A DNA stretch of 64,000 nt. Source: Bacteroidota bacterium (GTDB taxonomy: Bacteria > Bacteroidota > JABWAT01). The position numbers and the translations under genes were made by a program. The stretch's first letter is position 1. Each line of letters begins with the position of its first letter. Positions 1 to 7,771 of the stretch are shown one piece after another. The DNA lies in assembly GCA_020161835.1 (NCBI GenBank), contig JAIUNL010000002.1:186001-250000 (forward strand), read 5' to 3'. Under the pieces are notes generated by a model. The model saw nothing but the letters and a program-made list of their open reading frames with translations, ran no database searches and was not told the DNA's origin.

Positions 1-212
1 CTTAATATCCGGGTTGCTTCCCAGCCATCAATAACCGGAAGATTTAAATCCATAACAATAAGATCCGGCCGCTTCGCTTTTGCCATGGCAATACCCATCC
101 GGCCATCTGTAGCAAAGATAATTTCATATTCAGAAGATAGGACCTGAAAGATAAAATCTCTGTTATCTTCTAGATCTTCTACTACCAGAACTTTTTTTCT
201 ATTAACGACCAT
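1..212 (-). CDS. Response regulator receiver-domain protein (partial, N-terminal part)
   Basis: The ATG is the complement of 210-212 and the gene runs off the left edge, so only about 70 residues are visible. The reading begins MVVNRKKVLVVEDLEDNRD, a classic beta1 strand followed by the acidic pocket (E-D). The phospho-acceptor Asp lies in LIVMDLNLPVIDG, followed by the WEATR segment typical of CheY-like receivers. It is the receiver domain of a two-component system; any output domain or fusion lies outside the window, so its target is unknown. It is transcribed divergently from the CarH-like regulator across a 333-bp spacer. The family assignment is secure, the specific role is not. Confidence 0.85.
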   Translation of the reverse strand, partial: MVVNRKKVLVVEDLEDNRDFIFQVLSSEYEIIFATDGRMGIAMAKAKRPDLIVMDLNLPVIDGWEATRIL

Positions 213-545
213 TTAAAAACCTGCTTTGTACCGAAAGGGGATTTTCCGGTTAAAATTGAACTAAAATAAACATTGAAGATAAGTCATGCAAAAACCGATT
301 GTGCATATTTTGCCTGGTTTTGCCAAAATATTTTGCTTTTTAACCAAATGTGATTAAAAACATAACAGGAAAGCGTACTTTAAGACTCTAAATATCCGCA
401 AATTATTTTATTCCTGAGTTGATGAATTCCACAATTTCAGATAACAAAACTCAATTTTGAAGTGGAATATTCTTTTAAAACTCTTTTCCTGGGAATGTTA
501 TTCACCAGATTTGCTGTTTAGAGCCAAAAGGAAGCGTGATTACCT
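213..545. other. Divergent intergenic region with triplicated TTTTGC motif
   Basis: This 333-bp AT-rich spacer separates the response regulator (minus) from the CarH-like regulator (plus) and must hold both promoters. I see no supported gene. Three copies of TTTTGC occur at 308-313, 318-323 and 331-336, start-to-start spacing 10 and 13 bp, roughly one helical turn apart. CarH-type regulators bind tandem direct repeats of about 11 bp, so these are an operator candidate, but the link is inference. A GGAAG sequence at 531-535 could serve as a weak ribosome-binding site for the gene at 546. Confidence 0.35.
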
Positions 546-1457
546 ATGGATAAGCGGTTGTTTTCGTCAAAAGAAGTTGCTGAAATGCTGGGAGTTAATG
601 AGTCATCCATCAAAAGATGGGCTGATTCGAAAAAAATTGCTTGTGTGAAAACACCCGGTGGTCACCGGAAATTCAGGTTGTCTGATTTAAATGAATATGT
701 CAGAGCAAATAATGTAGATACTTTACTCAAATTACCCGAGTCAGAAAGCAATGCAAACCAGAAATTGCTTTTAGCCCTCCAGTATAAAGACCATCCTGTC
801 ATTATCCCCCACTTTCTTAACCTCCTGATGAAGGCTGATGCCTCTGAAATTTACGCCTTTATCAACCTGCTTGTACTCAATAAATACAGCTATATTGAAT
901 TCTTTGATTTTGTTTTGAGCCCGGTACTTCATCAGATTGGTGAAAAATGGGCAGCAAATCTCATCTCAGTTGATGAAGAACATGCTGCCTCTGCAGCCCT
1001 CTATGAAGCTCTGATCAGAACAAACAGCAGTATGATTAAACTGCCAAAGAAAAACCTGAATGCAATCGTTGGTGTACTTGAACATGATTATCATGAACTG
1101 CCGGCAAAATGTCTTTCAATTCTGCTCGAAATTGAAGGTTGGCAGGTGTATTATCTCGGGGCTAACACTCCCGTTTTTAGCTTTGAATCAGCCTTGGGAA
1201 AAAAACCGGTGCAGGCCATTCTCATAAGCAGTATCGTAAAACCTGGAAACCCGAAACCGCTAATCAACGGACTTAAAATTTTAAAAGAAAAGCTGGATTC
1301 CCTTGGTGGTGTTTTGGTTGTTGGTGGCCCGGGACTCCTTGACCAATACAATGAACTTGATTTTGTTGATCACTGGGGATTCAATTACCGTGAAACCATT
1401 CAATTTCTAAAGCACCGGTTTAAAAAAAACGGGGATGTTTCCATCCCCGTATCTTAG
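546..1457 (+). CDS. MerR-family regulator with cobalamin-binding (CarH/LitR-like) domain
   Basis: This 303-residue protein has a MerR-type winged helix at about residues 5-52 ([19 protein letters not shown], then TPGGHRKFR), a helical B12-cap region at about 75-165 and a Rossmann-like B12-binding domain at about 172-290. The cap carries the W-x9-EH signature of CarH/LitR photoreceptors (W135, E145, H146). The loop D181-Y-H183 offers a lower-axial His, but the usual Gly three residues after the His is Pro186. The residue after W135 is Ala, where Thermus CarH has the His that binds cobalt after illumination. CarH proteins repress carotenoid genes in the dark with adenosylcobalamin; no carotenoid genes lie in this window, so the target is unknown. 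The last codons overlap the proS terminator and the final 4 bp overlap the end of proS. Confidence 0.82.
   Translation: MDKRLFSSKEVAEMLGVNESSIKRWADSKKIACVKTPGGHRKFRLSDLNEYVRANNVDTLLKLPESESNANQKLLLALQYKDHPVIIPHFLNLLMKADASEIYAFINLLVLNKYSYIEFFDFVLSPVLHQIGEKWAANLISVDEEHAASAALYEALIRTNSSMIKLPKKNLNAIVGVLEHDYHELPAKCLSILLEIEGWQVYYLGANTPVFSFESALGKKPVQAILISSIVKPGNPKPLINGLKILKEKLDSLGGVLVVGGPGLLDQYNELDFVDHWGFNYRETIQFLKHRFKKNGDVSIPVS
1422..1450 (-). terminator. Rho-independent terminator of proS, inside the 3' end of the CarH-like gene
   Basis: A perfect 9-bp stem (ACGGGGATG at 1429-1437, CATCCCCGT at 1442-1450) with a 4-base loop is followed by eight T on the minus strand. It sits just after the proS stop and also encodes the last residues of the convergent regulator. 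On the plus strand there is no T-run, so it should act only on proS transcription. Confidence 0.8.
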
Positions 1458-2884
1458 TAGGCTTTTGAAAACAGAACCCTTTTATCAGAGGGTTTTCCAC
1501 AGACAACGCATTCCCCCGGCTCGCCTGGCTCATCCAACGGAATACACCTGATCGTAGCTTTAGTTGCGTCCTTTACTTTCGCTTCGCAATCTGCACTTCC
1601 ACACCAGTGTGAACGTGAAAATCCTTTTTCCTTCTTGACAATTTCTTCGAGTTCAGAATAAGTGTCAGCATTGAAAATATGACTTTCCATTCTTTGCTTT
1701 GCACGGTCAAACAGTCCCTTTTGGATATCATCCAATAATCCGCTGATTCTTGGACTAACATCAGTCAGAGGTAATGTTGTTTTCTCTCCTGAATCACGAC
1801 GGGCCAATGTACAAACACCTGAAGCAAGATCTCTGGGTCCGATTTCTATCCGGAGAGGAACGCCCAGCAATTCATACTCATTAAATTTCCAACCTGGCTT
1901 ATACTGATCACGGTCATCAACATTAACCCTGAATCCCTGAGCAGAAATCTCACTTTTTATCTGATAAGCAGCATCACAAACAGCCTGTTTTTCTTCCTCA
2001 GATTTGAAAATTGGAATAATCACAACATGAGTGGGTGCAAGTTTGGGCGGAACAACCAACCCCTGATCATCAGAGTGGGCCATAATGAGGGCACCAACGA
2101 GACGTGTTGAAACACCCCAACTCGTTGCATACACAAATTGCTGCTGCCCCGTGCGATCCTGATATGTCACCTCAAAAGCCTTTGCAAAATTTTGTCCAAG
2201 GTGATGTGAGGTGCCTGCCTGAAGTGCTTTGTTATCCTGCATCATAGCTTCAATACAATAAGTATGCAGAGCACCTGCAAATTTTTCAGAGTCAGATTTT
2301 TTACCTACAATAACCGGAAGAGCCATGTATTCTTCAGCAAATTTCTGATAAACTCTGATCATTTTAAGGGCTTCAACCTCTGCTTCATCAAAGGTTTCGT
2401 GGGCGGTGTGCCCTTCCTGCCATAAAAACTCTGTTGTTCTGAGAAATAATCTTGTCCTCATTTCCCAGCGGACCACATTTGCCCACTGATTGTACAACAA
2501 GGGTAAATCACGGTAAGACTGAATCCATTTTTTATACATTGACCAGATGATTGTCTCACTTGTTGGTCTAACATACAATTTTTCTTCAAGTTCTTTACCA
2601 CCACCATGCGTTACGACTGCACATTCAGGAGAAAATCCTTCAACATGCTCAGCTTCCTTTTTCATGAAACTTTCAGGAATAAACAACGGGAAGTAGGCAT
2701 TAACGTGGCCGGTTTCCTTAAACATTCCATCCAGAGCCTGCTGCATTTTTTCCCAGATTGCATACCCATTGGGACGGATTACCATACACCCACGAACGGG
2801 TGCATAATCTGCAAGCTTTGCGTTTAATACAATATCAATATACCATTGAGAATAGTCTTTTTCCCGTGTGGTGATTTTTGCCAC
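1454..2884 (-). CDS. proS: Proline--tRNA ligase, archaeal/eukaryotic-like (type 3)
   Basis: This 476-residue class II synthetase charges tRNA-Pro with proline. Motif 1 lies around [17 protein letters not shown], motif 2 around [20 protein letters not shown], and [11 protein letters not shown] is the proline/ATP pocket segment. The anticodon-binding domain (HVVIIPIF onward) is followed by a C-terminal domain with a Cys cluster (CGSADC ... CVVCG) characteristic of the short type-3 enzymes; the long bacterial form with an editing insertion is absent. The start is GTG (complement of 2882-2884) with GAGGT about 7 bases upstream. A TAACTTTA box at 2909-2916 may be its -10 element. tRNA-Pro(CGG) lies 2 kb upstream in the same orientation. 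Confidence 0.96.
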   Translation of the reverse strand: MAKITTREKDYSQWYIDIVLNAKLADYAPVRGCMVIRPNGYAIWEKMQQALDGMFKETGHVNAYFPLFIPESFMKKEAEHVEGFSPECAVVTHGGGKELEEKLYVRPTSETIIWSMYKKWIQSYRDLPLLYNQWANVVRWEMRTRLFLRTTEFLWQEGHTAHETFDEAEVEALKMIRVYQKFAEEYMALPVIVGKKSDSEKFAGALHTYCIEAMMQDNKALQAGTSHHLGQNFAKAFEVTYQDRTGQQQFVYATSWGVSTRLVGALIMAHSDDQGLVVPPKLAPTHVVIIPIFKSEEEKQAVCDAAYQIKSEISAQGFRVNVDDRDQYKPGWKFNEYELLGVPLRIEIGPRDLASGVCTLARRDSGEKTTLPLTDVSPRISGLLDDIQKGLFDRAKQRMESHIFNADTYSELEEIVKKEKGFSRSHWCGSADCEAKVKDATKATIRCIPLDEPGEPGECVVCGKPSDKRVLFSKAY

Positions 2885-2981
2885 TTATGACCTCAGATTG
2901 TAAATCATTAAAGTTAAGAATATAAATAAAATAAAGAAAGGAAGGGTTATTTGACAGTTTGATTACTGTTGATTTTTAAAT

Positions 2982-3010
2982 AAAAAAAAAACCGGCTAAA
3001 CCGGGTTTTC
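2982..3010 (-). terminator. Rho-independent terminator downstream of the cNMP-binding protein gene
   Basis: On the minus strand, AAAACCCGG and CCGGTTTT form an 8-bp stem with one bulged base and a TTTAG loop, followed by a long T-run. It lies directly after the stop at 3015. Confidence 0.8.
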
Positions 3011-3014
3011 AAAG

Positions 3015-3848
3015 TTATCGTTTTCCCCTTGACCGGAATCGAAGCTCCATTTCCCTGACTTTGAGCTGAAGCTCCTCGCTTGGAATCTGAAGGTAATAAT
3101 TCAGTAAATCTCTTATCATCAGCAAACGTGTACCGTTTTCCTGACTCATTCCGCTTGTACGCTTTGAATCAAGAATTTTCATTAAATTTTCGTTTTGAAG
3201 TTCGTCAAGTGTCAGAATAAATACTTCTGATGATTTACCGTCTTTGGTTGGGAATGTTCCGGCACTTATACCTGTCTCCAGCTGAATCCGTTGCTCACCG
3301 GTTCCTGTTCTGGTTGCCCGGTCTTTTACATCTTTTACAGACAATTGACCTGATGCAGTCTGTGTATCGCCAGATGTACTATGATCATCAGCGGCAGGTG
3401 AATCATGCTGTGCAGTTACCAATTTAGCCGTGGTATCCCGAAGGCGCTGACTCATTACTTTAATAAAATTCAGAAGAATTTTAATCGTTTCATTCGGTCG
3501 GCTTTGAAGCATCCGGTCAAAATTGTACTTCGGCATTACCAAAAGTTCAGCACGTTCTTTTATAATTGCTGAGGCAGACCTTTTTTCCTGTTCAAAAAGT
3601 GACATTTCACCAATACAGGCACCAGGCCCAAGAACAGCTATCGTATTTTCTTTACCAGATGAATCTTTTTTGGTAATTTCCACTGATCCGGAAAGAACCA
3701 CGTACATAATCTGGCCAACAATTAAATTTTCCCGAAAGAGCACATAACCAGTGTCAAATGTCTTGATAAAGGCATATTTAATGATTTGATCCATTTCTTC
3801 CTGAGAAATTCCCTGAAAAATTGGGATCATATTTGGGTCAACATGCAT
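3015..3848 (-). CDS. Cyclic nucleotide-binding domain protein without DNA-binding domain
   Basis: The 277-residue protein has a cNMP-binding (Crp-like) beta-roll at about residues 8-125 with a phosphate-binding cassette including G80-E81 and R90 (GEMSLFEQEKRSAS), so cyclic nucleotide binding is plausible. The long helix that follows does not lead to a Crp helix-turn-helix. Instead there is a low-complexity Ser/Thr/Asp linker (about 148-195) and a C-terminal helical segment with a charged tail. It is therefore more likely a signalling or scaffold protein than a transcription factor; no partner is apparent. GAGGAG lies just upstream of the ATG. It is monocistronic by appearance, with its own terminator. 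Confidence 0.8.
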   Translation of the reverse strand: MHVDPNMIPIFQGISQEEMDQIIKYAFIKTFDTGYVLFRENLIVGQIMYVVLSGSVEITKKDSSGKENTIAVLGPGACIGEMSLFEQEKRSASAIIKERAELLVMPKYNFDRMLQSRPNETIKILLNFIKVMSQRLRDTTAKLVTAQHDSPAADDHSTSGDTQTASGQLSVKDVKDRATRTGTGEQRIQLETGISAGTFPTKDGKSSEVFILTLDELQNENLMKILDSKRTSGMSQENGTRLLMIRDLLNYYLQIPSEELQLKVREMELRFRSRGKR

Positions 3849-3986
3849 ACAAAGGACTCCTCTTGTCTTGTGCTCAGGTTCTAAATATGAAAAAAAAAGA
3901 CTTCAAAGACAAGTCAGTTTATTAAAGGACGGAACAACTCTGAGGTAATTTCGGTAATTGTGATTAAAATAACAACAAAAATAGAT

Positions 3987-4805
3987 TCAACGCGAACAAA
4001 CAGTGACCAAATGGCAATCATGACATTTCAAAATATCCCGTTTTGCAGGGCATTCATTTAAAATCCCAAGCCTGCTGATTGCAAAATCATATTTTACCGG
4101 ATCGTTTCCGTTCAATCGTTTCAAATTTTCTGTCACTGAAACCGAATTTCGAAAAGTGGACTGCGAATTCTCTGATAAACCCAAATAATAGCATATTCTG
4201 GAAACATGAGTATCCATAGGAAGCAACAACTGTTCTGTTTTTATGTTTTGCCAGATTCCAAAATCGATTTCATCTTTTCTTACCATCCACCGAAGAAACA
4301 TCATCATTCGTTTGGATGCCGATTTTTTCCCGGGATCAGGAACCATATACCGGGTGCCTGTTGATTCAAGTTCATTTGTAAATATAAAATGTTGCCATTT
4401 TTCAAACATGGGTTGAAATGATACATACCCATTTTTTATCTCAAATAAGTAAGAAAGGGATAACTGTTCTGAAAAATAGGATTTTAAAAAGACAAGGAGA
4501 GTATAAATATCGGAAGAAGTATAAAAGCGGTAATATATATTTTCTACTGACCTGCGAATTTCATCATTTGAAGTGTTAAGCAAAAATGTGAGCGGATCTT
4601 TTCCTAAAAGTTGAAATACTTTTTTAAGAGCCAAATCAATCTGATCTACCCGACCATAAGCAAAAACTGAAGAAATAAAGGCTGAAATTTCAATTTGAAC
4701 GGGATCGTTGAAATTATGAACCCATTTAATTGGATCTGATGAAATGAAATGAGGTGAATTATACCGGGTGTAAAGGAACTCGAGAAACGATTTAAGATCA
4801 TTCAT
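3987..4805 (-). CDS. TIGR02757 (DUF2400) family protein, HhH-GPD/endonuclease III-like C-terminus
   Basis: This 272-residue protein matches the TIGR02757/DUF2400 family in length and in its hallmark segments SASKRMMMFLRWMVRKDE and PMDTHVSRICYYLGL. The second half resembles endonuclease III: D198-T-H200 sits where the catalytic Asp of the VDTHxxRV motif lies, and the C-terminus has C252-x8-C261-x2-C264-x5-C270, close to the EndoIII iron-sulphur pattern C-x6-C-x2-C-x5-C. The family is uncharacterised as far as I know; a base-excision or DNA-binding role is inference. The start lies 9 bp downstream of tRNA-Pro, so the two may be co-transcribed. Confidence 0.85.
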   Translation of the reverse strand: MNDLKSFLEFLYTRYNSPHFISSDPIKWVHNFNDPVQIEISAFISSVFAYGRVDQIDLALKKVFQLLGKDPLTFLLNTSNDEIRRSVENIYYRFYTSSDIYTLLVFLKSYFSEQLSLSYLFEIKNGYVSFQPMFEKWQHFIFTNELESTGTRYMVPDPGKKSASKRMMMFLRWMVRKDEIDFGIWQNIKTEQLLLPMDTHVSRICYYLGLSENSQSTFRNSVSVTENLKRLNGNDPVKYDFAISRLGILNECPAKRDILKCHDCHLVTVCSR

Positions 4806-4813
4806 GGTGCTAG

Positions 4814-4887
4814 TCGGGGTGATAGGATTTGAACCTACGACCTCTCGGTCCCGAACCGAACGCGCTACCAGGCTGCGCTACACCCCG
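4814..4887 (-). tRNA. tRNA-Pro (anticodon CGG)
   Basis: On the minus strand the acceptor arms CGGGGTG and CACCCCG pair perfectly. The D-arm contains AGCCTGGTAGC, the anticodon arm is TTCGG-TTCGGGA-CCGAG with anticodon CGG, and the T-arm is GTAGGTTCAAATCCTAT. The discriminator is A and CCA is not encoded. Length is 74 nt. The core closely resembles E. coli proK. Confidence 0.95.
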
Positions 4888-4888
4888 A

Positions 4889-5806
4889 TTATTTGCTTAA
4901 TTTGAATTTAATAGGTACGGTTAGCTTGGTAGAAACAGCCACACCATTTTGTTTACCAGGAATATACTTTACATTAAATAAAGCCTCTTGAGCCGCCTGA
5001 TCAATTGAGGGGTGCACAGATCTCAATACTTCTGTATTGATAGGATTCCCTTCTTTATCAATGTAAACACTGCAAACAACTGTTCCTTCAACTTTTTGAA
5101 TCACAGCAACTTCAGGGTATTTAAGTTTTTTGTAAACAGTTGCAAAACCACCTTCAATTTCAGGAGAAATTTCAGTTGCTTCCCAGATTTTCTGATCATC
5201 ATCCTGAACTGAAATCGCTTCCATTTCTTGTGCAGCAACTTCGGCCGGAGCTGTTGAAACCTGTCCTGTTGTCGCAACAGGAGTTTGAACTTCAGGAGAA
5301 GAAACTTGAGGTGATGATTGTGCAGGTAAACTTGGAGCAGGTGCACTTACAACAGGTGCTGAAACCGGAGCGGACGTCTTTACTATTTCAGGCTGACTCT
5401 TTGCCGGCTGATCAACTACTACATTATCAGCAACTTGAACGGGTTTGGCTGCTGAAGGAGCCTCACCCATTGCATTAAGCGGAATGTAAAGTTTTGTTGT
5501 AAAATTCGGATTTACCCGAACCTGTTTTGCATATTCCTGATAATTTGGCTTGGAAGTACGAATGGTGTAGACATCAGGAGCAACATTTACAAAGCTAAAA
5601 TTTCCACCAGAATTTGATCTTGCCGAAAGTTTTTGGTACTCACCTTGGTAGAGATAGACCGTAACGAAAGCAACCCCATTATTGGTTGCCTGGTCAATAA
5701 CCTTGCCAGAAATTCTGCCAAATTGATCCTGCCCAAAAGTTGAAACGAATGGAATCAGAAATAATCCTGATAAAACCAAAATCTTTTTAATACCGGTAAT
5801 CATCAT
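4889..5806 (-). CDS. TonB-family protein with N-terminal CarboxypepD_reg-like domain
   Basis: This is a 305-residue protein with three parts: an N-terminal hydrophobic segment that reads as a cleavable signal peptide (cleavage near STFG-QDQ, residue 25), a CarboxypepD_reg-like beta-sandwich (about 30-110, starting GRISGKVIDQA), and a Pro/Ser/Val-rich linker (about 115-200) leading to a TonB C-terminal domain (about 220-305, with VEGTVVCSVYIDKEG and the YIPGKQNG turn). The TonB domain passes proton-motive energy to outer-membrane receptors. Classical TonB keeps its N-terminal helix as a membrane anchor; here the helix looks cleavable, which is odd. It is the last gene of the exbB-exbD-exbD operon. 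GGGGGTG precedes the tandem ATG codons. Confidence 0.85.
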   Translation of the reverse strand: MMITGIKKILVLSGLFLIPFVSTFGQDQFGRISGKVIDQATNNGVAFVTVYLYQGEYQKLSARSNSGGNFSFVNVAPDVYTIRTSKPNYQEYAKQVRVNPNFTTKLYIPLNAMGEAPSAAKPVQVADNVVVDQPAKSQPEIVKTSAPVSAPVVSAPAPSLPAQSSPQVSSPEVQTPVATTGQVSTAPAEVAAQEMEAISVQDDDQKIWEATEISPEIEGGFATVYKKLKYPEVAVIQKVEGTVVCSVYIDKEGNPINTEVLRSVHPSIDQAAQEALFNVKYIPGKQNGVAVSTKLTVPIKFKLSK

Positions 5807-5854
5807 TTCACCCCCATCGGCATGGTGCAGAAATCTCAGTCAATTTAATCAAAC

Positions 5855-6277
5855 CTAGAGTTGCTTTTCTTTCGGTTTTGCAGAATAATTTACTCTTAAC
5901 GCATCAGCATTCCGCAGTTTTTGCTGGATATCAGTGATAATACCCATTTTTTGATCTCTGTCTACACGAAGAGATACAATCAATTGCGGAATTTTAATCC
6001 GTCTCTCAGCCATGATTTTCTCAATTTTCGGAAGATCAACAATGGCATCGTCGATTTGGATTCTTTCGTCCTGACCAACAAAAATGTACGATACAAATCT
6101 TTTCTTGTCTATTTTTTCGATTGCCTCAGCTTTAGGCAACACGAATTTAACCAGCAAAGTTGTATCGCGCAGAGTTGTTGTTACCATGAAGAAAAACAGA
6201 AGCATGAAGATAATATCAGGCATTGAAGCAGTTGGAATTTCCTGCTTGGTATTTGCCTGTTTTTTTTCAAATTTCAT
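5855..6277 (-). CDS. exbD: Biopolymer transporter ExbD
   Basis: The 140-residue ExbD/TolR protein has a short cytoplasmic N-terminus, one transmembrane helix (about 20-37) with the essential Asp D21 in SMPDIIFMLLFFFMV, and a small periplasmic domain. With ExbB it forms the proton channel that energises TonB. It is second of two adjacent exbD genes, 12 bp after the first and 48 bp before the tonB gene. Having two ExbD proteins per operon is common in Bacteroidota. Confidence 0.92.
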   Translation of the reverse strand: MKFEKKQANTKQEIPTASMPDIIFMLLFFFMVTTTLRDTTLLVKFVLPKAEAIEKIDKKRFVSYIFVGQDERIQIDDAIVDLPKIEKIMAERRIKIPQLIVSLRVDRDQKMGIITDIQQKLRNADALRVNYSAKPKEKQL

Positions 6278-6289
6278 ATCAGAAGCCCC

Positions 6290-6841
6290 TTATTTACCTG
6301 ACTGTTCAGGTTCTGCAAAAGATATTTTCTTCTTAAACTTTTCGTCTGTAGCTTTTTTCTGAGCGTCAGAAAGTTTCTCATAGGGAGATCCGAACGTCTG
6401 TCTTGCGTAAGACTTTCTCAGTTCAAGATACCCCATATTGATTTCATCGTAAACTTTCATGAAAATATCATAGGAAGTTTGACGGTCAACTTTAACTGAT
6501 AGCAAAGCTTTATCTGAAGACTCAGCAAAACGTTCATCTGCACCATTGTTGGTTGTGTGCTTTTTGACAATTTCCCTGATCATCGGAATTGAACTTTCTT
6601 CATCATTCACCAACACCTGACCAGCGCTGTTAACAAGAATTCTGAGAACATTTCTTTGTTTGATTGGCGGTGGCGGTGGACTATTTGGATCAACCGGAGG
6701 GGGCAGTACAAGCCCGATTCCGGTATCCACATCAATAGTAGTTGTAACCATGAAGAAAATCAGGAGAAGAAAAGCGATGTCGGCCATTGAAGCACTCGGT
6801 ATTTCGGGTGTTTCACGTTTTCTTTTTTTCATTAAGGCCAT
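6290..6841 (-). CDS. exbD: Biopolymer transporter ExbD
   Basis: The 183-residue ExbD/TolR protein has a basic N-terminus (KKRKRE), a transmembrane helix carrying D21 in SMADIAFLLLIFFMV, then a Pro-rich turn (PPPVDPNSPPPPPIKQ) and a periplasmic domain. The C-terminal extension (about 140-183, including PYEKLSDAQKKATDEK) is longer than in the adjacent copy and rich in Lys, typical of Bacteroidota ExbD. It lies 39 bp after exbB and is presumably co-transcribed with it. Confidence 0.92.
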   Translation of the reverse strand: MALMKKRKRETPEIPSASMADIAFLLLIFFMVTTTIDVDTGIGLVLPPPVDPNSPPPPPIKQRNVLRILVNSAGQVLVNDEESSIPMIREIVKKHTTNNGADERFAESSDKALLSVKVDRQTSYDIFMKVYDEINMGYLELRKSYARQTFGSPYEKLSDAQKKATDEKFKKKISFAEPEQSGK

Positions 6842-6880
6842 TGTAAAATTCCTGATTGAGTAAGTTGACAGATTTACTTA

Positions 6881-7576
6881 TTAATTTCCTGAGGCTTTTT
6901 TGCCACGTTGGATAAGAACGAGTGAATCGATCAGTTCAATAGAAGATTCTTCCATATCCATAACGATACGGTCAATTTTTGAAACAAAATAATTGTAGAA
7001 GATTTGAAGAATCATAGCTACAACCAGACCAAAAAGGGTGGTAAGAAGAGCTACAGCAATACCACCGGCAACAACGCCAGGTGAAATATCATTTGCAGCT
7101 TTAATAGCATCGAAAGCATCAACCATCCCTTGTACTGTACCAGTAAAGCCAAGCATCGGTGCAATGGAAATACAGGTTGAAATAATAATCAAGCCTCTTT
7201 CAAGAAATGACATTTCAATCTGACCGTAAGCAACAATTGCCTTCTCTGCAGCATCAATACCTTCTTCAGCACGAAGAAGACCTGCCTGAAATACTGAAGC
7301 GATAGGACCACGTGTATTGGCGCAAACTTCTTCTGCAGCCTTTACACCACCCTGATCAAGGGCAGTCTTAACTTCGACTAGAAATTTACGGGTATTAATT
7401 GAAGCACGGTTGAGTGCCCACAATTTAGCCAGGCAAACGGCCAAACCCAGAATGAAAAAAAACAGAATAGGCCACATAAAAAGACCACCTTCGTTAAACT
7501 TGGAGATTAACCAGTTCATGTCGTAGGTAGGCTGAGTTGTAAGGTCCTGGATGAGAACAAGGGTATTCAGAAGCAT
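6881..7576 (-). CDS. exbB: MotA/TolQ/ExbB proton channel family protein
   Basis: The 231-residue protein has three predicted transmembrane helices (about 33-52, 128-150 and 165-190). The conserved ExbB core is APMLGFTGTVQGMVDAF, followed by GIAVALLTTLFGLVVA. It is the proton-channel subunit that drives the ExbD/TonB partners encoded just downstream. It is the first gene of a four-gene operon ending in the TonB-domain protein and possibly reading into tRNA-Pro and the TIGR02757 gene, since no terminator is visible between them. Confidence 0.94.
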   Translation of the reverse strand: MLLNTLVLIQDLTTQPTYDMNWLISKFNEGGLFMWPILFFFILGLAVCLAKLWALNRASINTRKFLVEVKTALDQGGVKAAEEVCANTRGPIASVFQAGLLRAEEGIDAAEKAIVAYGQIEMSFLERGLIIISTCISIAPMLGFTGTVQGMVDAFDAIKAANDISPGVVAGGIAVALLTTLFGLVVAMILQIFYNYFVSKIDRIVMDMEESSIELIDSLVLIQRGKKASGN

Positions 7577-7623
7577 TGGTATTATTCCTTTTCTATTTGA
7601 CCAGTTTTGTAAAAGCGCTTGCT

Positions 7624-7652
7624 AAGGTAAAAGATTGGTTTACAAATGTCAA
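7624..7652 (-). promoter_or_regulatory. Predicted promoter of the exbB-exbD-exbD-tonB operon
   Basis: On the minus strand TTGACA (complement of 7647-7652) is followed after 17 bp by TACCTT (complement of 7624-7629). It also fits the Bacteroidota layout TTG-N20-TACCTTAG. The predicted start site lies about 40 bases before the exbB ATG. A second perfect TAnnTTTG box, TATATTTG, lies further upstream at 7698-7705 without an obvious TTG partner. Confidence 0.5.
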
Positions 7653-7771
7653 TTGGCGTAAAACATCTATTTTTAAGACTTTTCGTCTTGGTTCAGACAA
7701 ATATACAAATGATCTTTTATTTATTCTGAAAAATCACACTTATTTTTTAAATTTCTATTAAAAACCTAATC

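Noticed and set aside
457..648. Plus-strand 63-codon frame in front of the CarH-like gene
   Set aside because: It overlaps the regulator in another frame and has no protein-like features.
5101..5478. Alternative frames rich in Leu/Gln over the tonB linker
   Set aside because: They are shadow frames of the Pro/Ser/Val-rich linker; the TonB reading has signal peptide, domains and a ribosome site.
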